Positions 29,373-38,866 are shown, numbered from the stretch's first letter. The stretch is 64,000 nucleotides of DNA from an uncultured Erythrobacter sp. (GCA_947499505.1 CANMOQ010000002.1:620001-684000), one strand, 5' to 3'. A program made the numbers and translations. Notes: generated by a model not told the origin, from the letters alone.

Positions 29373-29432
29373 TTGCGTAGGAATTGGCTACGGTGGATTG
29401 CTTAATATTATAAGCCCGCTAATTTAGTGACG

Positions 29433-30128
29433 ATGAGTTTCGAACAAGAGCAAAAGAAGCCCACCGCCGTGGTCCTGTTGTCAGGCGGGCTCGACTCAAT
29501 GGTCTCAGCTGGAATTGCGAAAGAGCGCGGCTTTGCCGTCCAAGCGCTCACGATCGACTATGGCCAGCGCCATCGCCGGGAATTGCAATCAGCCAAGGAT
29601 ATCGCTGAGAAACTTGGTCTTGAGCGACAGGTGCAAATGTCACTCGATCTGCGCTCATTTGGCGGATCGGCGCTGACCGCTGATATCGAAGTGCCCAAGA
29701 CAGGTGTCGCGGATGATATTCCCGTCACCTATGTGCCTGCTCGCAATCTGGTATTTCTCGCACTGACAATCGCGTTCGCCGAAGCGGCGGGTGCGAAGGA
29801 TGTTTTCATAGGAGTAAACGCGCTCGATTATTCTGGCTATCCGGATTGCCGCCCGGAATTCATTGCCAGCTTTGCTGAGACCGCTCGCCTTGGGACGAAG
29901 GCTGGTGTGGAAGGGTTTCCGTTTGAGATTCACGCGCCTCTTCAGCACATGACGAAAGCCGATATCGCTAGCGAATGCGCTCGCTTGGATCTCGACCCTG
30001 CCTGGAGCTGGTCTTGCTATGACCCTTCGCCCGATGGAGCGGCATGCGGTGAGTGCGATTCATGCCGGCTCAGGCGCAAGGGTTTTACCGAGGCGGATCT
30101 AACCGACAACACGCAATACGCAGCATAA
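29433..30128 (+). CDS. queC: 7-cyano-7-deazaguanine synthase
   Basis: Makes preQ0 from 7-carboxy-7-deazaguanine, an early step toward queuosine in tRNA. The PP-loop ATP motif VLLSGGLDSM lies at about residues 14-24, and the C-terminal zinc site has Cys in SCYDP, AACGECDSC (four Cys). Length about 231 is normal. ATG 29433 is taken; GTG 29427 two codons earlier is an alternative. No other queuosine gene is adjacent. An MFS transporter follows after 29 bp. Confidence 0.95.
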   Translation: MSFEQEQKKPTAVVLLSGGLDSMVSAGIAKERGFAVQALTIDYGQRHRRELQSAKDIAEKLGLERQVQMSLDLRSFGGSALTADIEVPKTGVADDIPVTYVPARNLVFLALTIAFAEAAGAKDVFIGVNALDYSGYPDCRPEFIASFAETARLGTKAGVEGFPFEIHAPLQHMTKADIASECARLDLDPAWSWSCYDPSPDGAACGECDSCRLRRKGFTEADLTDNTQYAA

Positions 30129-30157
30129 GAAATGCCTGCTCCAACTGGGGAACTGAC

Positions 30158-31768
30158 TTGAGCGACACGAAAAGCCAGCCAGTGGTCGATACCGACCAGC
30201 CAGTACCCGCCTATTCCTGGTACGCATTGAGCGTCTTGGTGGTGGTCTATGTGCTCAACTTTATTGACCGGCAAATCTTGTCGATCCTCGCTAATGACAT
30301 CAAAGCGGATCTGGGTGTCGATGATGCCTATCTTGGCTTTTTGTACGGTACTGCGTTTGCGATCTTTTATGCGCTCTTCGGCATCCCGCTTGGGAAGTTA
30401 GCCGATAGTTGGAAGCGGGTGCGGCTTATGACCATTGGCCTTGCCCTCTGGTCGGCAATGACCGCGGTGTCAGGTTTTGCACGAGATGCCGCGACGTTGA
30501 CGGTCGCAAGAATCGGCGTTGGTGTTGGCGAGGCGACTGCAAGTCCCTCGGCCTACTCACTAATTTCGGATTGGTTCCCGGCGAGACTGAGGGCAACCGC
30601 ACTCGCGATATACAGTTCGGGCATCTATATCGGCGGGGGAATTTCGCTCGCGATTGGCGGGCTGGTTGTGGACCGCTGGAACGCAGCGTTTCCGCAAGGC
30701 GATCCAGTGCTGGGCCTAGCGGGCTGGCAGGCGGCCTTTATTGCGGTTGGGGTACCAGGTTTGCTTTTGGCAATTTGGGTCGTGACCCTGCGGGAGCCGG
30801 TTCGCGGGGCAATTGATGGCCTGGAGACTGCCGAGGATCCGCATCCGTTCAAAGGCTTCGTGCGAGAGCTCTACACCGTTATCCCAGGCTTTACCTTTTT
30901 TGGTGCTGCCGCCCGAGGCGGAAAGGCTTTGGCAATTAACATTGCGGTATTCATTGGTGCTCTTGCGGTCGCTTATGGTCTGACAAGCATCCTAAGCTCG
31001 GGCCCTGGGTTCATCTTTGCGCCGATCACGGATCAATGGTTGTTGCTCGCAATCGGGTATTATGCAGTCTTTTGCTGGGCGAGCGCTCTTCGAGAGCGCG
31101 ACTATCCCACGTTTGCTCTGACGTGGGGGTCTCCGGCCTTTCTGTGCACGATCCTCGGGTACGGAACCGTGGCATTTATGGCCTATGCAGCCTCTTATTG
31201 GGGCGCGCCATATGCCGAAAGAACGTTCGACGTTTCCAAGGCTGAGCTCGGCTTTTGGCTCGGTGGTGGTGGCGCAGCTGGCGGATTTTTGGGCGTGATT
31301 CTCGGCGGTAGAATGGCCGATGCATTGTTTACGCGTTTCTCATCCGGCCGGATCTGGGTCATCCTATTTGGGCTCGTCAGCCCGATCCCCTTTGCACTCG
31401 TCCAATATACAACGGACAGCTTCACTCTGTTTCTTATTCTAAATGTGATCACTAGCGCATTGGCCGCATCGGCACTTGGCGCCGCAGCGGCCAGCAGCCA
31501 GGCGCTGGTCCTCCCTAGGATGCGGGGAACCGCGACTGCGACGTTCTTTTTGGCGACAACCCTTGTCGGCCTGGCGCTTGGTCCATACACTGCTGGCTAT
31601 GTTTCAGCACAAGATGATGCGGGCTTGAGCGTTGGGGTGCTTTCAACACTTTGGATTACACCGATCGGCCTGCTCTTGCTAATCACGGCCATTCGTCTTG
31701 TCCCGCGCGCGAATGCAACGGTGCTTGAGCGCGCGCAGGCTGCCGGGGAGCCAAAGCCGGACAGTTAA
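30158..31768 (+). CDS. MFS transporter, Spinster-like
   Basis: Inner-membrane transporter of 536 residues with twelve predicted membrane segments. The N-terminal motif VLNFIDRQILSILANDIK and the A-motif-like GKLADSWKRVRLM match the Spinster-type branch common in sphingomonads, where the substrates are mostly unknown (lipid-like or aromatic compounds have been suggested). The frame is open from 30053, but that would overlap queC; TTG 30158 preceded by GGGG is the most likely start. It converges on sodC with a 13 bp gap. Confidence 0.88.
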   Translation: MSDTKSQPVVDTDQPVPAYSWYALSVLVVVYVLNFIDRQILSILANDIKADLGVDDAYLGFLYGTAFAIFYALFGIPLGKLADSWKRVRLMTIGLALWSAMTAVSGFARDAATLTVARIGVGVGEATASPSAYSLISDWFPARLRATALAIYSSGIYIGGGISLAIGGLVVDRWNAAFPQGDPVLGLAGWQAAFIAVGVPGLLLAIWVVTLREPVRGAIDGLETAEDPHPFKGFVRELYTVIPGFTFFGAAARGGKALAINIAVFIGALAVAYGLTSILSSGPGFIFAPITDQWLLLAIGYYAVFCWASALRERDYPTFALTWGSPAFLCTILGYGTVAFMAYAASYWGAPYAERTFDVSKAELGFWLGGGGAAGGFLGVILGGRMADALFTRFSSGRIWVILFGLVSPIPFALVQYTTDSFTLFLILNVITSALAASALGAAAASSQALVLPRMRGTATATFFLATTLVGLALGPYTAGYVSAQDDAGLSVGVLSTLWITPIGLLLLITAIRLVPRANATVLERAQAAGEPKPDS

Positions 31769-31781
31769 AGCTGCCAAGCTC

Positions 31782-32342
31782 CTAATTCTTGGCGAGAACG
31801 CCGCAAGCAATGCGTGGTCCAGCCGCACCTGCTGGGTCGCTGACATAATCGTCTGGGCCAGCATGAAGTATAACGGCCGTGCCATCCTCATCGAAGATGA
31901 GCGGAAGCAATTCGTCCGCGGTTCCGGATAGCTCAAACGATGTTTCGAATGGTGATCGCGCTTCGATGACTAGGTTAGGGAGATCACCAAGATGTGCTCC
32001 ACCCTCACTTTGCGAGCCATGAGTTTTCTCGAATGGATTGAGGTGCCCGCCGGCCGTTTTGAAATCGGGGCCATCGCAGATGCCCGCTGTGTGGAGGTGA
32101 AAAGCTCGCTCTCCAAGCTCAAGGCCTTCTACGACCGCCTCAACAGAGAGAGTGTCAGATTGTTTGATCAGCTGAACTGAACCGATTTCATCACCGCCTG
32201 CATTGAGTAGCTTCGCGGCGGCAACTGCCTCTGATTGAGTGCCTTCAGTAGCAGGGGTCGTTTGAGTATTCTCTAGGTCAGGGCCACAAGCGCTCAGCGT
32301 AAGACATGAGAAAAGTAGAGTAGTTGAGATGATGCGCGGCAT
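31782..32342 (-). CDS. sodC: Superoxide dismutase [Cu-Zn], lipoprotein form
   Basis: Periplasmic or membrane-tethered superoxide dismutase of 186 residues. The signal ends in lipobox LSAC (Cys at about 19), so the enzyme should be lipid-anchored. Metal ligands are seen in FHLHTAG, GGHLNP, THG, AHLGDLPNL and ILHAGPDDY, and the Cys pair in GIC and ACGV. All copper and zinc ligands appear intact. It is transcribed away from ompA's terminator side, with the two genes on the same strand separated by a terminator. Confidence 0.94.
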   Translation of the reverse strand: MPRIISTTLLFSCLTLSACGPDLENTQTTPATEGTQSEAVAAAKLLNAGGDEIGSVQLIKQSDTLSVEAVVEGLELGERAFHLHTAGICDGPDFKTAGGHLNPFEKTHGSQSEGGAHLGDLPNLVIEARSPFETSFELSGTADELLPLIFDEDGTAVILHAGPDDYVSDPAGAAGPRIACGVLAKN

Positions 32343-32369
32343 AACAGCTTCCAGACCAGAAATTTTGGC

Positions 32370-32399
32370 AAAAAAAGGGGTCGGACTGTGCCGACCCCT
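32370..32399 (-). terminator. Rho-independent terminator after the OmpA-family gene
   Basis: On the minus strand AGGGGTCGG pairs with CCGACCCCT over a perfect 9 bp stem (32391-32399 with 32376-32384) with a 6-base loop, followed by six or more T (plus-strand A-run 32370-32375). It ends ompA transcription upstream of sodC. Confidence 0.93.
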
Positions 32400-32427
32400 C
32401 TTCTCAATTTATCGACGTTAGTCGCGA

Positions 32428-33549
32428 TTACATGCCCGAACCTGGGCCGTAAGTCACTTCTACGCGGCGGTTTTGCAGTTCGCGAACACCGTCTGCGGTA
32501 GGCACGCGAGGCTGTGATTCGCCGAAGGCTTCACCAGTGATGCGACCTTCAGGAACACCGCGGCCAGCAAGGTAACCGCGAACCGAAGCGTTACGACGCT
32601 CAGCCAAGGCCATGTTGTAAGTCACGCTGCCCGAACGGTCAGTGTGGCCTGCGAGCATGACATTCGCCGAACCACAATCTGCATAGGCAGTAACCGCGCT
32701 ATCCAAGATTGTTGCTGCCTCAGGTGTAATCACTGATTCATCCCAATCGAAAAACACGATGTATGGGCCAGTGTTACATGGAGCCGCAACAGGTGCTGGC
32801 GGTGCAGGTGGCGGTGGTGGTGGTGGTGGTGCTGGCGGTGCTGGCGGTGGTGGTGGTGGCGGTGGTGCTACGTCGCCGCCAAAGTTGTAAGTGATCGAAC
32901 CGAGGATCGAGTGCGTGCTTACATCAGTCTCATATTGCGAGCCGAGCGTGTCAACAATGTCGACACCGACAGCATTGAAGTACCGATACTTCAAGCCGAT
33001 GTCCCAACTATCGTTGAGCGGCGCCCGGATCCCAGCAAGAGCTTGCCAAGCGAGCCCAGTGTCGGAGTCATTAAATGCGTCAGGTGCAGTTGAATCGATC
33101 GTTCCATCGAGATCTACACGGGCAACTCCTACGCCCCCGCCGACGAAAGCTTGCAAGCCGTCGTCATCGCCAAAATCGAGCAAACCATTTAGCATAAAGC
33201 TAAGAGCGTTCATCTCGCCCGCAGCCGGAAGATTTCTCGAGAGGCCGGAGCCGTTGGCCGAAATAACAGTTCCAGCTGAGGTTGAGAGGCTGTCTAGATT
33301 AGCGGCCCGATAACTCGCTTCAGCTTCCAAGCGAAAGGCGCCGAAGTCGTAACCCACAGCAGCGCCAAAGTCATAACCGGAGTCATAATCTGTGCCTATC
33401 GCATCTGAAGTTCCATTCACGTCGAATTCGATATCTTCGACAAGCATGGCTCCACCATCGCCTTGGATGTACCACTGCCCATCACGAGCTGTAGCAGGCG
33501 CTGCGAGCGCCGTTGAAGCCATCGCCAATCCTATGACGAGTTTGCGCAT
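32428..33549 (-). CDS. OmpA-family outer-membrane protein
   Basis: Outer-membrane beta-barrel linked to a peptidoglycan-binding domain, 373 residues. Signal peptide 1-22 (MRKLVIGLAMASTALAAPATA), then an eight-stranded barrel (about 23-240), a Pro/Ala-rich linker (about 245-275) made by GGT-rich triplets on the plus strand at about 32806-32872, and an OmpA C-terminal domain (about 280-370) with GHTDRSGS and NRRVEV. ATG 33549 is preferred because AAGGGG lies about 9 bases upstream and it gives a proper signal peptide. Probably a major envelope protein. Confidence 0.95.
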   Translation of the reverse strand: MRKLVIGLAMASTALAAPATARDGQWYIQGDGGAMLVEDIEFDVNGTSDAIGTDYDSGYDFGAAVGYDFGAFRLEAEASYRAANLDSLSTSAGTVISANGSGLSRNLPAAGEMNALSFMLNGLLDFGDDDGLQAFVGGGVGVARVDLDGTIDSTAPDAFNDSDTGLAWQALAGIRAPLNDSWDIGLKYRYFNAVGVDIVDTLGSQYETDVSTHSILGSITYNFGGDVAPPPPPPPPAPPAPPPPPPPPAPPAPVAAPCNTGPYIVFFDWDESVITPEAATILDSAVTAYADCGSANVMLAGHTDRSGSVTYNMALAERRNASVRGYLAGRGVPEGRITGEAFGESQPRVPTADGVRELQNRRVEVTYGPGSGM

Positions 33550-33736
33550 TCCAATAATCCCCTTTTTAGCGTTATTTGGAGCAGCGCACTCTCTAACTTT
33601 TCCCTTTACCCGTGGCAAGCAATCAATCGGTCAAACTGTTGCATTAAAGTCGCTATTGACGGAGCTGGTCCCAAAAAAGGCAGGCTTCGTCATATCTTGT
33701 GGTGGTTGCATACCGTGCAAGAGCGCCGTTTGAGCC

Positions 33737-34186
33737 TCATGCAAGAATACCTACCGCTTTCAAAGTGTCGACAAGTTCAGCGAGCATGATTCGAGCCTCT
33801 GCATCCACAACGCTGCCACCTTGAGGCAAGATCGGTTCGGCTGCGCTCGCCCAGCCGGACGTGAAGAACATGATTTGGTTGGTATTTCGGTTGAAAACCG
33901 CCATGCCGGGCATCGGCGCCGCAAAACGCCAAGAACTTTCTATGAAGGTGGCCAAACCATCATCTTGGCCGCTCCATTCACCTGAACCAGCACCGACCAC
34001 ATAGACGTCGCCTACATTAGGTAGAGTTGGAGGCGTATCCTGAACGCCGAGGATGGTTTTTGGCAAAAGGCTATCAATCAAAGAGAACGCTTCATTGACG
34101 AAGAACTCCTTTTGCGATTGGCCGGCGAAAAGTAATGGCAATGAGTAGTTTGAGGTCGTTGCCGGAAAAGAAGCGGCTGTCGGCAT
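33737..34186 (-). CDS. DUF2793 domain-containing protein
   Basis: A 149-residue protein of the DUF2793 family, found at the end of gene-transfer-agent or prophage tail clusters in alphaproteobacteria and sometimes with tail-spike proteins. Recognisable parts are LLFAGQSQKEFFVNEAF, PPTLPNVGDVYVVGAGSGEWSG and SSWRFAAPMPGMAVFN. ATG 34186 is chosen as the family start; the longer frame overlaps the next gene. It lies 19 bp downstream of the tail protein gene on the same strand, which supports a phage-tail role. Lower GC than the core genes around it. Confidence 0.85.
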   Translation of the reverse strand: MPTAASFPATTSNYSLPLLFAGQSQKEFFVNEAFSLIDSLLPKTILGVQDTPPTLPNVGDVYVVGAGSGEWSGQDDGLATFIESSWRFAAPMPGMAVFNRNTNQIMFFTSGWASAAEPILPQGGSVVDAEARIMLAELVDTLKAVGILA

Positions 34187-34205
34187 AGTTAGGACTCCAT
34201 CAATT

Positions 34206-36248
34206 TTAGGAAAGTGTTGCCAGATGGATTGCTGGCGAGCTTGAAAACGTTCCGACTTGTTTGACCCAGAGTTCCTGTGGGCCGAAATTTGCGAGTAGAT
34301 CGCTTCGCTCAGCTTCAGAAAGGCTGATCTCGGGTTTAGTGGCCTCCCAAGAGATGAACGGATTATCAGTTGGACCAAACCCAACACAATAAGCCTCTCG
34401 TTCCTCGACCAGTGGAGTGTCGACCAGATCCTCCCAAAGCCACTGGCCCCGAGCGCGCCGGGTCCAGCAAAAGTGCCAGGAGCCATCAGTCAATAATGAT
34501 CTGCGTGGATGGACGGGCATCAAAGGACGCCTTGAAAGCCCTGAATTGGAGAGGTCTGCAAACACTGGCTCATCGTCACCTAGGCCAATCGCAGCGATCC
34601 TGGCGCTGGCGTTCGATGGGACCTCAGAAGGGTCAAGTGCGTTTAGCCTGTCATCGAGCAAGATCACTGGAGTGCCGAGCACATGACCGTTTTGCGCAGA
34701 ATGCTCTGTCCCGCCCCTGCCTCGCAGTAACCCTGAGAGCTGCCATCTTCTTGGGCTCACGACTTCTGCAGACAGGAATTGAATGACTTCGTCACCTACA
34801 AGGATACGGTTCTCGCCAAGCGCCAGCCCGGCAATTGTTGTTTCAGAAAAAGATAGGCCATTATCGGGAAGATCAATCAGCATCGATGAGCCGGCTTCGA
34901 AATGGGTTGCTTTGGATGGCCCGAGGCTGTCGACGATGACTCCGGAAACAGCACGCCGTGAACCCGTCGAGCCGACTGGTACAAGACCTCCTGCGCGTTC
35001 AACGTACAAAGCTGCGCCCTTCCAACTCGAAGTTGCTGAGGAGGCCGCTGCAAGTATCAGTGGTTCAGTAGAAGAACTCATTCCATCCGAGGGCACTTCA
35101 AACAGGCTCAGTAGTGTCGGGCCAATCAGCTCATCATAGGGAGTGTTCGCGGTGCCTGCGTCTGATGAAATGTTTCCAGCCAGCCCCGGAGCAAGTCTCT
35201 CCAAATTCAGTTCAACGCCCCGATCGAACCATTCCCAACCCTTGACGAGCCATCGTCCAGGCATATCGGGGACTTTGACGAGTGACCCAGGTTCCACCGC
35301 AGGATTAAGATCAGCCATGTGCCAAGTAATCTGCTCGTGTTGCCACCTTACCCGGTTAGCATTCATATTCGCGAGTTCGCGAGCGCCATCAGCTTGCATG
35401 GTCGCTGGGATGTCGATCATTGCCTCACGACCATTCGGTCTTGAACCGATCGCCCGTTGGACGCCAGGCTGGTAGTCGCGGTTTTCGTCGTAATAACGCA
35501 GCGCGAACGGTTCTTGCGCAAACCTCTCGGCCCTTCGCCTGTTTCGCTGCTCTTCGTCTGAATGGCTCACCTCTGGAGGAAGAGTTAGAAGCTCGGGATC
35601 GGAGTTATTGACTTGGCTGAGGCTAAATCCGCTGGCCCTCGTCACGCAAGAAAGCGGAAAAATCCGATCCAGCGCCGATAGAGATGATGCCAGCGGTCCC
35701 CCTTCATCGGCAAACCCACGCAAATAAGACAGGGTTTGAGTTGATCCGCCAGAGATCGCCTGAGGGACAATGTCGTTAAGTGCAACGGACGTGGGGCTCT
35801 CCGCCATAATCTCAAAAGTGAGCGCCGGAATACGATTGCCAAAGTCAGCCAATTGCAGATCTTCGAAAACCACATAGGCGCAGTCTCTAAAAGCTGGGGC
35901 AGAGCTGCCTTTGTCAGCGGCAATGATAGGGTCGACAGGATCATCCTCGTGGCCATCATAGAACCTGAGAATACCCTCAGTTTTCAAGTCCCCTGCTGCG
36001 CCCCTTAGCAATTCACCATCAGCCCAAATTCGTCCGAGCGAGGATATTGGCAAGCTGCTCAAGGCCACAGCAAATGAGGCAGAATAGCTGAAGGTCTTAG
36101 TCGAAGGCCGGCCTTTGCCTCCGCCGCTTTTCTCAGAGCTTTCGATTAAGTCGGTGGACCAAATTACCGTTCCGGGCACTCGCATGCGACTAAAGATCTG
36201 AGCAATGGGTTGGCCATAGCTCGACATCCGCTTCAGCAAGCTAGTCAA
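34206..36248 (-). pseudogene. GTA/phage tail host-specificity protein, N-terminally truncated
   Basis: A 680-residue protein matching the C-terminal bulk of the gene-transfer-agent host-specificity (baseplate hub) protein, which carries a phage-tail_3 type domain. The segment SSYGQPIAQIFSRMRVPGTVIWSTDL aligns from memory with the equivalent start of the conserved region in sphingomonad homologues, followed by SYSASFAVALS and GRIWADGELLRGAAGD. Homologues have about 40-60 further residues with a Gly-rich hydrophobic stretch before this point, which are missing. The frame instead continues upstream of the TTG into unrelated sequence and stops after about 22 codons. No other tail gene lies upstream. 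I call it a truncated remnant, though the remaining frame is intact and may still be expressed. Confidence 0.75.
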
Positions 36249-36320
36249 TTGGTGGAAGGTGAGGCTGAGGGCCCATCGCGGAGCGATGGGTCCGGACGCC
36301 AGACCGTTATCTTACTTTAG

Positions 36321-36369
36321 GGCAGGTCCAGAGCTGCGCTAGATTGAAAAGCTCCACGCTGGACCTGCC
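36321..36369. repeat. Inverted repeat, 11 bp arms
   Basis: GGCAGGTCCAG (36321-36331) is repeated inverted as CTGGACCTGCC (36359-36369) with a 27-base loop. It lies in the decayed mobile patch between the truncated tail gene and the transposase remnant. Its origin is unknown; it could be the end of a lost element or a transcript terminator lacking a T-run. Confidence 0.55.
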
Positions 36370-36489
36370 TCCTTAAACGAGTCAGCCAATACGACATCCT
36401 GGTGTCACACAAGCTCGGAGGCCTGAGTCAAAAGAATTGGCGTCAGCAAACCCCGACGAGGCCTACACTCCGCAAACCTACGCCCTGAG

Positions 36490-36767
36490 TTATGCCCAAA
36501 TGTTCTGACGACGGACGTGCTCGAATACAGTGCCCACCTTCATGGTGAACTGCCTGCAGCACTCACCACACTTTTTGAGGCCGAAAAACGCTCTTTATCT
36601 TCAGGGTGCTTCTTAGATGGGTTTGTGGGCACGCCCGTCAGGTCATACACCTGACCATCGACCGAACCACACTTCGGGCACACAATTCCGCCAGCCCAGA
36701 CGATGTTCTCTAAGTATTCAAAAGCCTTCGCTTCGTCATGAAAATTGGGAGATAAAGGTACCGACAC
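36490..36767 (-). pseudogene. IS1595-family transposase remnant (frameshifted)
   Basis: The N-terminal zinc-ribbon part of an ISXO2-like transposase. The first frame gives AFEYLENIVWAGGIVCPKCGS, with its CPKC half of the zinc ribbon, and YDLTG. After a homopolymer run (36584-36588, five T on the minus strand) the match resumes in another frame as LKKCGECCRQFTMKVGTVFE, with the second Cys pair, and then stops at TAA (36490-36492). One extra T in the run would restore the frame up to the stop. The catalytic DDE-type domain is absent, so this is a dead fragment. Confidence 0.8.
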
Positions 36768-36971
36768 GGTGATAAGTTTTTTTGTTGAGCATTATCTAGT
36801 ACTTAGCCGAGAGTTTGTAGAGTACATGACCATCCTCTTTTTACCAATAACGCTGACAATGTCAATATAAAAGTACCAAATAGGTTATTTAATCTCAGTT
36901 GCGTCCTGTCTAGGGCGCGTCTAAGCGCTGGTGATCAATCGGGCGCGAACTGGCGAAAGACACCCAAGCTC

Positions 36972-37619
36972 ATGATGAAATTGCTGCGCGGTCTCTACAA
37001 TTGGACCATGGACAAGGCCGCTCACCCAAAGGCGGTGTGGTGGCTGGCGTTCTTCTGCTTCATCGAATCGAGTTTCTTCCCCATTCCGCCGCACCCGCTG
37101 CTTGGCCTGATGTGTCTTGCCGAGCCGAAGAAAGCGATCCGCTTTGCGATTGTCGCCACGATCTCATCGGTGCTTGGCGGGCTGTTCGGTTACGCGATCG
37201 GATACTTTCTGTACGACGCTGTGGGTTCCTGGGTGATCGGCGTGCTTGGCCTCACAGAGAGCTTCCCGGTCGCGGCTTGCTACATTCGCGAGCAAGGCGG
37301 CCTGGCTGTCTTCTTTGCCGCTGGCACCCCAGTCCCGTTCAAATTGATGACAATCACGGCTGGCTTTATCGAGATGAACCTAATGACGTTCACGCTCGCC
37401 GCCATCGCTGGGCGCGCGCTCATCTTTATGATCGTCGGCGTGCTGTTCCAGCTGTTCGGCGCGCCGATCAAGGCGGTCATCGACAAATACCTTGGCTGGG
37501 TCACCACGGCCTTTGTTATTCTGGTGGTCGGCGGCTTCGTGGTGTTCACGCAGCTCGCGGGCAGCGAGAACGAAGGCGAAGTGAACGCCTGCGACAACGC
37601 AACCGAAGTGCGCGCTTAG
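36972..37619 (+). CDS. YqaA-family (DedA/VTT-like) membrane protein
   Basis: Inner-membrane protein of 215 residues from the YqaA branch of the DedA/VTT superfamily, members of which move lipids across membranes or support envelope integrity. It shows four to five hydrophobic segments, and the re-entrant-loop style motifs ESSFFPIPPHPLLGLM near 32 and FAAGTPVPFKLMTITAGF near 113, with conserved Pro and Gly. The start is one of two adjacent ATGs (36972 or 36975). It converges on the spt gene with a 3 bp gap. The exact substrate is unknown. Confidence 0.85.
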   Translation: MMKLLRGLYNWTMDKAAHPKAVWWLAFFCFIESSFFPIPPHPLLGLMCLAEPKKAIRFAIVATISSVLGGLFGYAIGYFLYDAVGSWVIGVLGLTESFPVAACYIREQGGLAVFFAAGTPVPFKLMTITAGFIEMNLMTFTLAAIAGRALIFMIVGVLFQLFGAPIKAVIDKYLGWVTTAFVILVVGGFVVFTQLAGSENEGEVNACDNATEVRA

Positions 37620-37622
37620 TGC

Positions 37623-38852
37623 TTAGATAATACCCATCGCCTTGCCGGCGCGTTCGAACATGCCGAGGACCGTCTCGACTTCCTCCGCCGAATGCTCAGC
37701 GCATAGCGAGCAGCGCAGCAAAGTCATGTTCGCCGGTGTTGCCGGTGGGCGCGCCAGATTGACGTAGAGCCCTTCTTTGAGCAGCGCTTCCCACATTGCC
37801 GCGCCGCGCTCCAGATCCGGCATGATGACGGCCACGATCGCGCTTTGCGGCTCGCTGGTGCCAAGCTGAAAGCCGAGCTCAGTCAAACCGCCATGGAGCC
37901 GTTTGGAATTTTCCCAAAGGTGCGCGCGTTTGTTCGCGCCATGCATCAGCTTGCGAATGGAGGTCGCCGCCGTCGCCACCACGCTGGGCGGCAGACTGGC
38001 TGTGAAGACATAGGGGCGGCAGACAAGCCGCATAATGTCGAATTTGGGGTGGTTGGAAACACAAAACCCGCCAACCGTCCCAACGCTTTTCGAGAAAGTG
38101 CCGATGACAAAATCGACATCGTCGATCACGCCTTGCTCTTCGCACACGCCGCGGCCGTTTTCGCCGATGAAACCCATCGAATGCGCTTCGTCGACCAGCA
38201 CCATCGCGCCATATTTCTTCGCGATCGCGACCATTTCTTTTAGCGGGGCAACGTCACCCAGCATCGAATAGACGCCTTCGAGAATGACGAGTTTGCCAGC
38301 GCCTTCTGGAATGCGGCGCAGGCGTTTTTCCATCGCTTCAACGTCATTGTGCTTGAACGGAACAACCTCTGCATTGCCCATTGCGCAGCCATCCCAAATC
38401 GACGCGTGGCTATCGATATCGAGGACGATGTAGTCGCCCTTGCCGGCAAGAGTAGCGATGATCCCGAGGTTGGCTTGGTAGCCCGTTGAGAACACCATCG
38501 CGTGATCCATCGCGTAAAAATCACGCAATGCATCTTCGCATTCCCGGTGCCCTTGATAAGTGCCGTTGAGAACCCGGCTGCCCGTGGTGCCTGAGCCGTA
38601 ATCGGACAAGGCCTGCTTGCCCGCATCGATCACATCCGGATCGAACGTCATGCCCATGTAATTGTAGGTGCCGAGCAAGATCGTCTCGCGCCCATTGCAG
38701 ATCGCGGTCGTTGGCGAGAGCACCTTTTCCATGACGAGATTGAAGGGGTCTTCAATACCGCTCGCGAGCAGGGTTTCGCGCGTTTGGATGAGGTCGTCGA
38801 ATTTGGACAGCAGATCGCCAGTTGGCGCGATATCGGTAAGGGTCTCAGTCAT
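37623..38852 (-). CDS. spt: Serine palmitoyltransferase
   Basis: PLP enzyme condensing L-serine with a long-chain acyl thioester to 3-ketodihydrosphingosine, the first step of sphingolipid synthesis. In sphingomonads this feeds the glycosphingolipids that replace LPS. The 409-residue sequence closely follows the soluble Sphingomonas enzyme: TYNYMGMTFDPDVI, GSGTTGSRVLNGTY, VDEAHSMGFIG and the PLP Lys in GTFSKSVGTVGGF. ATG 38852 is preferred to the frame start two codons earlier. It lies 14 bp downstream of an acyl carrier protein gene on the same strand, which probably donates its acyl chain. Confidence 0.96.
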   Translation of the reverse strand: MTETLTDIAPTGDLLSKFDDLIQTRETLLASGIEDPFNLVMEKVLSPTTAICNGRETILLGTYNYMGMTFDPDVIDAGKQALSDYGSGTTGSRVLNGTYQGHRECEDALRDFYAMDHAMVFSTGYQANLGIIATLAGKGDYIVLDIDSHASIWDGCAMGNAEVVPFKHNDVEAMEKRLRRIPEGAGKLVILEGVYSMLGDVAPLKEMVAIAKKYGAMVLVDEAHSMGFIGENGRGVCEEQGVIDDVDFVIGTFSKSVGTVGGFCVSNHPKFDIMRLVCRPYVFTASLPPSVVATAATSIRKLMHGANKRAHLWENSKRLHGGLTELGFQLGTSEPQSAIVAVIMPDLERGAAMWEALLKEGLYVNLARPPATPANMTLLRCSLCAEHSAEEVETVLGMFERAGKAMGII

Positions 38853-38866
38853 GGGCAAAGCCTATA

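Larger units (their letters stand above)
36249..36971. other. Non-coding, hairpin-rich gap with an IS remnant
   Basis: 723 bp without an intact gene, visibly AT-richer than the surroundings, especially 36770-36900. It holds a hairpin CCCATCGC/GCGATGGG (36272-36290), an inverted repeat (36321-36369), a frameshifted transposase fragment (36490-36767) and, from about 36900, the promoter region of the YqaA-like gene. The edge near 36230-36250 is where phage-tail sequence stops. Confidence 0.7.

Noticed and set aside
29373..29432. preQ1 riboswitch upstream of queC
   Set aside because: The gap is 60 bases and no hairpin or C-rich aptamer core of the preQ1 classes is visible.
32770..32880. GGT/GGC-rich tract as a possible minisatellite or CRISPR-like array
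   Set aside because: It is in frame with a Pro/Ala linker of an OmpA-family protein and has no spacer structure.
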